Part shown: positions 34,864-41,140 of the stretch, piece by piece
How positions within the stretch are numbered: the stretch's first letter is position 1
How the letters are laid out: each line of letters opens with the position of its first letter
Assembly: GCA_011390205.1 (NCBI GenBank)
Contig: JAABSX010000037.1
Location: 1 to 41,140, forward strand
Direction of reading: 5' to 3'
Origin: Microscillaceae bacterium
GTDB taxonomy: Bacteria > Bacteroidota > Bacteroidia > Cytophagales > Microscillaceae
Length of the DNA stretch: 41,140 bases
Translations under genes and position numbers: made by a program
The notes under the pieces: model-generated
What the model saw: only the letters and a program-made list of their open reading frames with translations
The model's database searches: none
What the model was told of the DNA's origin: nothing

Positions 34864-35148
34864 TTAAATCGCTACGATACCCTCTACTTTTTCAGCTTCT
34901 TGATAAACCTGCACAATCTCTTCGGGAGAAGTCATCACTATCCTGATGGTCATGCTGGTGTATTTTCCTTCTTTGGAAGTACGCATGCTTATCTCAGCCC
35001 CCTCATGAAATAACTGGCTTACTTGGGCAATTTTTTGATTGTCTGCTGGCACGATAAATTTAAACATATACAAAAGAGGGAAGCTATGCCCCTCTTTGAG
35101 TCTAAAACTAAGTTTTTTATAAAATTCTTCTCGTGATTCTTTGGTCAT
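34864..35148 (-). CDS. DUF493 family protein (YbeD-like)
   Basis: A 94-residue protein starting with TKESREEFYKKLSFRL at the ATG 35146-35148. It continues with FPLLYMFKFIVPAD, the small ACT-like ferredoxin fold of the DUF493/YbeD family, and the typical KEGKYTSMTIRIVMTSPEEI. Family members are short cytosolic proteins with no settled function; the ACT-like fold suggests ligand-dependent regulation. An ATG at 35202 would add 18 residues and leave only 5 bases after the RND gene; the inner start matches the family better. It is probably co-transcribed with the efflux genes upstream. Confidence 0.85.
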   Translation of the reverse strand: MTKESREEFYKKLSFRLKEGHSFPLLYMFKFIVPADNQKIAQVSQLFHEGAEISMRTSKEGKYTSMTIRIVMTSPEEIVQVYQEAEKVEGIVAI

Positions 35149-35207
35149 TTTTCCGTATTTTGATAGGTAAGAAAAACAATGAAACAGCCTACTTTGGTTC
35201 ACTGTTT

Positions 35208-38200
35208 TTACACCATTTCTTTAGCATTTGTATCAACTGTTTGGATATCAGTCATTTTCAGGTTCTTCTTTCGGCTTGTGAAGTGGATATAGATGGCAGG
35301 GATGATGTAAAGCGTCAGCAGTGTAGAAAAAATCAGCCCTCCCACAATGGCTACCCCCATAGATACTCTGCTCTCTGAGCCTGCTCCAAGTGCCAGGGCG
35401 ATGGGCAAAGTGCCAAGAATCGTGGAAATACTGGTCATCAAAATGGGGCGAAACCTAGATTGCGCAGCTTCTATGATAGATTCATAAATACTAGAATCCT
35501 CTTGTTGCTTAAGTTGGTTGGCAAATTCTACCAGCAAAATCCCGTTTTTAGATACCAAACCTATGAGCATAATAATCCCTATTTGGCTAAATACATTCAG
35601 TGTTTCTTCAAAAAACCAAAGACTCATCAAAGCTCCTGAGAGTGCCAGCGGCACAGTGATAAGAATGATGAAGGGGTCTTTAAAACTCTCAAACTGTGCT
35701 GCCAACACCAGATAAATAAGTGTGAGGGCAAGCACAAGCGCAAATAACAAACTAGAAGAGCTTTCTGTAAAGTCTTTTGACTGCCCCGAAAGTGCTGTAT
35801 TGAAAGAAGGGTCTAAGACTTCTGCCGCTATTTCATCCATGGCATTGATGCCATCTTTGATGGTTTTTCCCTTTGAAAGCCCTGCCGAAATAGTGGCTGA
35901 TAGGTAGCGGTTGTAGCGGTAAAGCTGCGGTGGCGTACTTTCTTCTTTGGTGCTTACAAGATTGTCTAGCTGTATCATTTGCCCATTTTGATTCCTGACA
36001 TAAATATTGGTCAGGTCGGCAGGCTTATTTCTGTCTTCACGGATTACCTGCCCGATTACCTCGTATTGTTTTCCGTCCATGATAAAATAATCAAAGCGTT
36101 GCCCACTCAAGGCAAACTGCAGTGTCTGTGCAATGTCAATGACAGAAACATTCAACTTAGTGGCTTTTTCACGGTTGATGGTAACCTGTAGCTCGGGTTT
36201 TGTAAATTTAAGGTTGGCATCTACAAACTCAAAAGTAGTGTTTTGATAGGCTTTTTCTAAGAATTTAGGCAGTACTTCTTTGAGTCTATCAAGGTTAGGT
36301 GCTTGGATGACATACTCAATCGGGAGCCCTGCTCTCCGCCCCCCTATACTTGGCGATTGGATTACATTTGCTTTGGCATCGGTGAATTGCTTGATTCCTT
36401 TTGAGACTTCATCTGCGATTTCTTGCTGTGTGCGTTCACGTTGGTTGGCTTCTTTGAGGCGCAAACGCATAAAACCTGAATTGACAGAAGAAGATGCCCC
36501 ATAGCCTGGGGAGGTAACTGTAATCATGTTCTCATTCTCTGGGACAGTTTCCTCGGCATATTTTGTAAGCTTTTGGATATAGTTGTCCATATAATCAAAG
36601 GTAGCTCCTTCGGGTGCAGTAGCCCTTACGGAGATAGAGCCTCGGTCTTCTAGTGGAGAGAGTTCTTGGGGCAGGCTAGTGCCAAGGCTATAAATAATCC
36701 AAGCCAAGAGTGCCACTATCGGGAAAGCAAGCCAGCTTACCTTCATAAATCCTTCAAGACTCCAGCGGTAGGCATTGGTCAATCCTACAAAGAATGGTTC
36801 GGTTTTGCGGTAAAACCAGTTTTTGCGTTCACGCCTTTTTAAGATTCTGGAAGAGAGCATGGGCGTAAGTGTCAGGGCCACAAAAGAAGAAATAATGACC
36901 GCCGTACTAATCACCACCCCAAACTCTACAAAAAGCCTTCCTGTGATGCCTTGCAAGAAAATAATGGGAAGAAACACCGCCACCAATGAGACCGTAGTGG
37001 CTATGACCGCAAAGAAAATCTCTGTAGAACCCTTGATGCCTGCCTCTAGAGGTGCAGTGCCTTTTTCTATTTTTGTATAAATATTTTCCATCAATACAAT
37101 GGCATCATCTACTACCAGCCCGATGGCAAGCACGATGCCTAAGAGGGTAAGCACATTGATAGAAAAATCTGCCAGATACATCACAAAGAATGTTCCTATC
37201 AGAGAGACAGGGATGGTAAGCACAGGAATCAATGTGGTCCGCCAATCACGCAAAAACAAGAATATAATCAGAATCACAAGCACAAAAGCCGTAAAAATAG
37301 TCTGTTGCACTTCAGTAATAGACGCCCTTACATATTTGGTTTGGTCAAATCCGATTCCTACTTGTATATCACTGGGGAGGTCTTTTTGAATTTCTTTAAG
37401 ACGCTGATAGACCTTATCTACCACTTCTACTTGGTTTGCTCCTGGGCGAGTTACGATGGCATTGCCCACACAGGGTAGCCCCTGACTGCGCAAAAGCGTT
37501 CGCATATTCTGAGCACCTAGCTCGGCTGTGCCTATGTCACTAAACCTGACAATGTTGTCTCCGTTCTGCTTGACAATCAAGTCATTAAACTCTTGTGGTG
37601 AGCTAATCTTGCCCAATGTCCTGACGCTCATCTCCGTTTCATTGCCTTCTATGCGGCCCGAAGGAAGCTCTACGTTTTGGGCTTTGAGGGCATTGCGTAC
37701 ATCTAAGGGAGTGAGCTGATAGGCAGAGAGTTTGATAGGGTCCATCCAGAGGCGCATGGCATACTCCTTTTCGCCCCAGATAAAAATCTCGCTTACCCCA
37801 TTGATGGTCTGGAATCTTTCTTTAAAATCATTTTTGGCTATGCGGGTCAGGTCCAGCATGGAGCGGCCTGCCGTGCTTCGGATATTGATAAATATGACGG
37901 GCTCGGAGTCTGCATCTGCCTTGCTTACGGTAGGTGGCTCGGCATCTGTGGGGAGATTTCCGATGGCATTAGATACTTTATCTCTGACATCATTGGCGGC
38001 AGCTTCTAAATCTACTTCCAAATCAAACTCTACAGTGATGGTGCTTCGCCCTTCACGGCTTACGGAGGTAAGTGAGCGGATTCCTGCTATTCCATTGATG
38101 GCTTCTTCTAGTGGCTCAGTGATTTGAGATTCTACAATATCAGAGTTGGCGCCCACATAGCTGGTAGAGACATTGATGATGGGTGCATCTACACTTGGGT

Positions 38201-38312
38201 ACTCACGAATGCCCAAATAATTGAAGCCAATCATGCCAAAAAGCAAAATCGTGATAGACATTACGAGGGTCAGCACGGGGCGTGCGATGCTTATTTGAGA
38301 TAAAGTGCTCAT
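35208..38312 (-). CDS. RND multidrug efflux transporter (AcrB/MexB type)
   Basis: A 1034-residue inner-membrane HAE1-family pump. It begins SQISIARPVLTLVMSITIL, followed by GFNYLGIREYPSVDAPIINV, standard for the family. Two periplasmic halves each follow a first helix. The proton-relay Asp pair is in GLVVDDAIVLMENIYTK (about 400-415), and the second helix set ends with FRPILMTSISTILGTLPIALALGAG. It exports amphipathic compounds with the adaptor encoded just upstream (60-base gap) and an outer-membrane TolC-like channel that is not encoded here. Substrates cannot be read from sequence. Confidence 0.95.
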   Translation of the reverse strand: MSTLSQISIARPVLTLVMSITILLFGMIGFNYLGIREYPSVDAPIINVSTSYVGANSDIVESQITEPLEEAINGIAGIRSLTSVSREGRSTITVEFDLEVDLEAAANDVRDKVSNAIGNLPTDAEPPTVSKADADSEPVIFINIRSTAGRSMLDLTRIAKNDFKERFQTINGVSEIFIWGEKEYAMRLWMDPIKLSAYQLTPLDVRNALKAQNVELPSGRIEGNETEMSVRTLGKISSPQEFNDLIVKQNGDNIVRFSDIGTAELGAQNMRTLLRSQGLPCVGNAIVTRPGANQVEVVDKVYQRLKEIQKDLPSDIQVGIGFDQTKYVRASITEVQQTIFTAFVLVILIIFLFLRDWRTTLIPVLTIPVSLIGTFFVMYLADFSINVLTLLGIVLAIGLVVDDAIVLMENIYTKIEKGTAPLEAGIKGSTEIFFAVIATTVSLVAVFLPIIFLQGITGRLFVEFGVVISTAVIISSFVALTLTPMLSSRILKRRERKNWFYRKTEPFFVGLTNAYRWSLEGFMKVSWLAFPIVALLAWIIYSLGTSLPQELSPLEDRGSISVRATAPEGATFDYMDNYIQKLTKYAEETVPENENMITVTSPGYGASSSVNSGFMRLRLKEANQRERTQQEIADEVSKGIKQFTDAKANVIQSPSIGGRRAGLPIEYVIQAPNLDRLKEVLPKFLEKAYQNTTFEFVDANLKFTKPELQVTINREKATKLNVSVIDIAQTLQFALSGQRFDYFIMDGKQYEVIGQVIREDRNKPADLTNIYVRNQNGQMIQLDNLVSTKEESTPPQLYRYNRYLSATISAGLSKGKTIKDGINAMDEIAAEVLDPSFNTALSGQSKDFTESSSSLLFALVLALTLIYLVLAAQFESFKDPFIILITVPLALSGALMSLWFFEETLNVFSQIGIIMLIGLVSKNGILLVEFANQLKQQEDSSIYESIIEAAQSRFRPILMTSISTILGTLPIALALGAGSESRVSMGVAIVGGLIFSTLLTLYIIPAIYIHFTSRKKNLKMTDIQTVDTNAKEMV

Positions 38313-38372
38313 ATATTTTCAGTTTAGAATCCTTTTTTCTCCATATTTAAGAAGAGGCAAGGCTTAAATGTT

Positions 38373-39470
38373 TTATTTTATTTTCTGAAGTTTTACCTCG
38401 GCGTCAGGGCGTACATTTAAGATGCCAGAGGTAATGATGGTATCACCTATCGAAAGCCCTTCTGTAATCTGAATGACCTGTTGCCCTCTGATGCCTGTTT
38501 TGACGGGCACAGTTACGGCCATTCCTTTTTCGTATCTGAATACTTTCTGTCCGCCAAGCTCAGGGATAAGGGCAATGGTAGGAATCTGAATGGTATTGGG
38601 GTATTGCCCCAAGATAATTTCAATATCCACAAAGCCCCCTGGGATAAGCCTCTGTTGTGAATTGTTCATTTCAGCCCTTACGGTGAGTGTGCGTGTTTCT
38701 AGATTTATCTTGGGCTCTATGGCATAGACAAGTGCTTCTAAGATATCTCCTTCTAATATTTCGGAGCGAACCAGTATTTTGAGTCCTTTTTTGATTTGCC
38801 CACTGTATTTTTCGGGTACAGAAAATTCTATTTTTAGTTTTTGCAAATTGACCAAGCTCACGATGCTCGTGCCTGGGTTTACATAGCTGCCATTACTGAC
38901 CTTGCGCAGCCCTACTGTGCCACTAAAAGGGGCACGTATTTCGGTTTTGCTCAGGTTTGCCTGTGTTTCTCTCACTTGTGCTTTGAGGGCATTCAGTTCG
39001 GCAAGCACAGCATCATACTCATCTTGGCTTGCCCCTCCTTTTTCTAAGAGTTTTCTTTGGCGGTATTCTCTGTTTTCGTAAAGTGTGATTTGGGCTTTGA
39101 GCCTATCTACCTGTGCAGTAAGTTCGGTATTGTTCATTCTTACAAGCAGTGCCCCTTTTCCTACTATTTGCCCTTCTTGAAAATTAATGGCAGTAATCTT
39201 ACCCGCTATTTCACTGGTAAGCTCTACCTCTTCATTGGGGAGCAAAGTGCCTGTTACTTTGATGGCATCTATCAGGGTGCTGTGTTTGATAATATCAGCC
39301 CGTACTTCTGGTAGGTCTTTGTTTTCGGATTTATTGGGAGCAGAGGCCGCATTATTTTTTTCTTCTTTGGCTGCGCCCAAGCCAATCCAGCCTGTCTGTA
39401 GTGCAACCAGCCCCAAGATGATTACGAGCGTAAAAATGATTGATACAGTACGAATCCAATGTTTTTGCAT
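38373..39470 (-). CDS. RND efflux periplasmic adaptor (membrane fusion protein)
   Basis: A 365-residue HlyD/AcrA-like adaptor. An N-terminal helix (IIFTLVIILGLVALQTGWIGLG) anchors it. A beta-barrel and lipoyl half (TGTLLPNEEVELTSEIAGKI, GQIVGKGALLVRMN) surrounds a coiled-coil hairpin (about 130-190, LKAQITLYENREYRQRKLLEKGGASQDEY to AQVRETQANLSKTEIRAPF, in pieces). The lipoyl return APFSGTVGLRKVSNGSYVNPGTS and the GGFVDIEIIL barrel follow. It links the RND pump to the outer-membrane channel. The first gene of a minus-strand adaptor-pump-DUF493 operon. Confidence 0.93.
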   Translation of the reverse strand: MQKHWIRTVSIIFTLVIILGLVALQTGWIGLGAAKEEKNNAASAPNKSENKDLPEVRADIIKHSTLIDAIKVTGTLLPNEEVELTSEIAGKITAINFQEGQIVGKGALLVRMNNTELTAQVDRLKAQITLYENREYRQRKLLEKGGASQDEYDAVLAELNALKAQVRETQANLSKTEIRAPFSGTVGLRKVSNGSYVNPGTSIVSLVNLQKLKIEFSVPEKYSGQIKKGLKILVRSEILEGDILEALVYAIEPKINLETRTLTVRAEMNNSQQRLIPGGFVDIEIILGQYPNTIQIPTIALIPELGGQKVFRYEKGMAVTVPVKTGIRGQQVIQITEGLSIGDTIITSGILNVRPDAEVKLQKIK

Positions 39471-39583
39471 ATAAATTATTGACTAATAGGTGCTTATGAG
39501 TTTTTGTAATTTACCTTTGGTAGATATTTGATGGCTAAAGACAGCATACACTGATTTGGACTGAATACTTGTTAAAATTATTC

Positions 39584-39687
39584 TATTTTTGTCAGTGTTG
39601 TAACTTGGTATTTTTTACTGCTTTGCTAATAAGAACCAATACAGGTTTTATAAGTTTAAAATCCTTTGATGAATTAGGGCAAAGTTA
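39584..39687. promoter_or_regulatory. Divergent region with candidate -7 boxes
   Basis: The 39471-39741 gap separates the adaptor gene and the PLP enzyme. It holds TATTTTTG on the plus strand (39584-39591) and TAACTTTG on the minus strand (39680-39687). Both match TAnnTTTG, but neither has a TTTG at the right -33 distance and both sit 150-210 bases from the gene they would serve, so the true promoters remain uncertain. Confidence 0.25.
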
Positions 39688-39741
39688 CAGGATAGCTAAA
39701 AAGTGTGCTGTTATTTATTTGTTATTAGATTTTTAGATAAA

Positions 39742-40656
39742 ATGGAAATTATACTTTCTCCTAAGCTCATTCGGCTAGAGTCTGAGCTGTTGCACCAAAA
39801 GCAAATACGCATCTCTGTCTTGAGGCTAGATACACTTCATTCGCAGATTAGTGGCAATAAATATTTCAAACTAAAATACAATCTTGAAGAAGCTCAAAAA
39901 CGAGGGAATACCAAGGTGCTTACTTTTGGTGGGGCTTATTCTAATCATATCTACGCTACAGCAGCAGCAGCGCAGATGCTGGGTTTAGAGAGTATCGGCA
40001 TTATCAGGGGAGAGCGCAGAGAGCCCCTCAATGCGACACTTGCCTTTGCCCAAAAATCAGGAATGCACTTACATTTTGTGAGCAGGGAGGCATATCGGCA
40101 GAAAGACCAGACAGATTTTAAGGCATCTTTGCAGGGGCAGTTTGGTGATTTTTATCTTATTCCTGAGGGTGGAAGCAATGCTTTCGCCTTGGAAGGGCTG
40201 AAAGAAATTCTAGGGCTTATCAAAGATGATTTTCAATACATTGGCACAGCTTGTGGCACGGGTGCGACCATGGCGGGGCTGATGCTAGGGCTAAAAGCAC
40301 CTCAAAAAGTAATCGGCTTTTCGGCACTGAAAGGTGGAGGTTTTTTGTGGGAGGATATGAAAGTCTTGCTTCAAGATTATTTTCATCAATATACACAGGT
40401 TGGGGGCATAGAATCTCTGGATGTCTGGATGAGGACAAGGGCTGAGCTCATGCTTGAGTATCACTTTGGAGGATATGCCAAGAATAAACCCGAACTCAGG
40501 CAGTTTATCTCAGATTTTGAAGCAGCACAGCAAATTCCGATTGAGTGGATTTATACAGGAAAAATGTTTTTTGGGCTGCTAGATTTGGTCAAAAAAGATT
40601 ATTTTAAAGCCCAAAGCCACATTGTAGCACTACACACAGGAGGCTTACGTGGATAA
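39742..40656 (+). CDS. 1-aminocyclopropane-1-carboxylate deaminase/D-cysteine desulfhydrase-like PLP enzyme
   Basis: A 304-residue fold-type II PLP enzyme from the ATG at 39742. The cofactor lysine is K40 in SGNKYFKLKYNL, as in the SGNKxRKL motif of ACC deaminase and D-cysteine desulfhydrase. FGGAYSNHIYATAAAAQMLG carries the phosphate/substrate loop (SNH), and GTACGTGATMAGL is the PLP phosphate loop. Real ACC deaminases need further specific residues that I cannot check, so D-cysteine desulfhydrase or a related D-amino-acid lyase is equally possible. An in-frame ATG 13 codons upstream gives an atypical Cys/Tyr-rich extension and is rejected. Confidence 0.87.
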   Translation: MEIILSPKLIRLESELLHQKQIRISVLRLDTLHSQISGNKYFKLKYNLEEAQKRGNTKVLTFGGAYSNHIYATAAAAQMLGLESIGIIRGERREPLNATLAFAQKSGMHLHFVSREAYRQKDQTDFKASLQGQFGDFYLIPEGGSNAFALEGLKEILGLIKDDFQYIGTACGTGATMAGLMLGLKAPQKVIGFSALKGGGFLWEDMKVLLQDYFHQYTQVGGIESLDVWMRTRAELMLEYHFGGYAKNKPELRQFISDFEAAQQIPIEWIYTGKMFFGLLDLVKKDYFKAQSHIVALHTGGLRG

Positions 40657-40658
40657 AT

Positions 40659-40684
40659 TTCGCTTCGTGCGAACACGAAGCGAA
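40659..40684. repeat. Perfect hairpin between convergent genes
   Basis: TTCGCTTCGTG (40659-40669) pairs perfectly over 11 bases with CACGAAGCGAA (40674-40684) around a CGAA loop. No T-run on either strand. It fills nearly the whole 41-base gap between the stops of the PLP enzyme and the partial lipoprotein-like gene, so it probably ends both transcripts. Confidence 0.65.
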
Positions 40685-40697
40685 GGAATCATCAAAA

Positions 40698-41140
40698 TTA
40701 TTTATTGCCTACAGCCATAAATGTTTCTGTCATTTTGCCATCATCATCTGAGGTTATCATTTTCTCGGTAGAAAATTCCTTGATGCTGAGTTTTTCTTTG
40801 CCTTCTTGTAATTGTGTTGCCATTTCTCCTTTCAAGTGCGTCAGTACCAATACTTGCACATCACCCTCTTTGATGATATCCCAAGTGCCTGAGGCGATTT
40901 CTTTTCCTGAGAATGTTTCTTTGAATTTGCCATCTTCTCCTAGGGTCAAAAAAGCATTGTCAATACCGTCTTGGCTTTTTCCTTCGGTATTGGTGAAGGA
41001 TGTCATTGCCCATTCTTTGGCAAAGGGTTTTGCTTCTTCGGAAAGTACTACTGCCGCTGGCTCTTCTTCTGTACTTGTTTCTTCTTCTGTTACTTCTTCA
41101 GTTGCTGCTTTGGTAGTGTCTGTATCACTTTCTGATTTTT
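40698..41140 (-). CDS. Partial protein with acidic linker and lipocalin-like domain
   Basis: The frame stays open from the stop at 40698-40700 to the right window edge, so the start is missing. The visible 146 residues begin with a low-complexity Ser/Thr/Asp/Glu stretch (such as TTKAATEEVTEEETSTEEE), followed by AKPFAKEWAMTSFTN and a lipocalin-like beta pattern with LGEDGKFKETF, ASGTWDI and VQVLVLTHL. An acidic linker like this commonly follows the lipidated Cys in Bacteroidota surface lipoproteins, so the missing part is probably a signal peptide and lipobox. The strand order resembles the lipoprotein at 3545-3985 but the sequences are clearly different. Function unknown. Confidence 0.7.
   Translation of the reverse strand, partial: KSESDTDTTKAATEEVTEEETSTEEEPAAVVLSEEAKPFAKEWAMTSFTNTEGKSQDGIDNAFLTLGEDGKFKETFSGKEIASGTWDIIKEGDVQVLVLTHLKGEMATQLQEGKEKLSIKEFSTEKMITSDDDGKMTETFMAVGNK

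Noticed and set aside
1-41140. CRISPR array, phage or insertion sequence
   Set aside because: No regularly spaced direct repeats, no transposase, integrase or phage structural genes, and no flanking target duplications were seen on either strand.

Overview
The window looks like a chromosomal segment of a Bacteroidota bacterium, most likely a Cytophagales-type relative. The DNA is AT-rich. It carries the type IX secretion pair porU/porV, a PurL of the small 751-residue type, several SpII lipoproteins, DUF547, DUF4199-like and DUF493 proteins typical of the phylum, and many intergenic boxes of the Bacteroidota form TAnnTTTG, two of them with an upstream TTTG about 20 bases away. The genus is not identified. 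I see no rRNA, tRNA, CRISPR array, intact insertion sequence, prophage or integron.

Layout. 1-6,000: minus-strand purL, a radical SAM/SPASM protein overlapping a lipocalin-like lipoprotein, and a TPR membrane protein, then about 760 bases without a convincing gene that hold two palindromes. 6,000-14,400: a small unknown protein, an M16 peptidase homologue without its zinc motif, then porV and porU (T9SS attachment complex), a divergent PfkB sugar kinase, and a second small protein that is a paralogue of the first. 14,500-20,250: a glycosyltransferase-like protein with adjacent A9 and C10 tracts just after its start codon, DUF547 and DUF4199-like proteins, a 640-base gap, an ECF sigma factor without an adjacent anti-sigma gene, a nucleoside deoxyribosyltransferase-like protein, an FAH-family enzyme and an FtsX/MacB-like permease.

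20,300-29,900: a plus-strand run with a lipoprotein of unknown function, a 1023-residue TerB-ABCG half-transporter fusion, sbcD and sbcC (double-strand break/hairpin nuclease), and cysQ. 29,900-34,800: an O-antigen/teichoic-acid type ABC permease without its ATPase, a membrane-anchored DNA/RNA non-specific nuclease, a saccharopine-dehydrogenase-like oxidoreductase, a DUF2059 protein and holA with a non-ATG start. 34,800-41,140: a DUF493 protein, an RND efflux pump and its periplasmic adaptor on the minus strand (no TolC gene in view), a PLP-dependent ACC deaminase/D-cysteine desulfhydrase-like enzyme, and a lipocalin-like protein cut by the window end.

Most of the window is ordinary core genome. 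The items most worth following are the homopolymer pair at the start of the glycosyltransferase (possible phase switch), the pair of small paralogous proteins on either side of the T9SS genes, the TerB-ABCG fusion, a 60-base cloverleaf-like inverted repeat at 2473-2532, and the holA start. No clearly new multi-gene system is visible.
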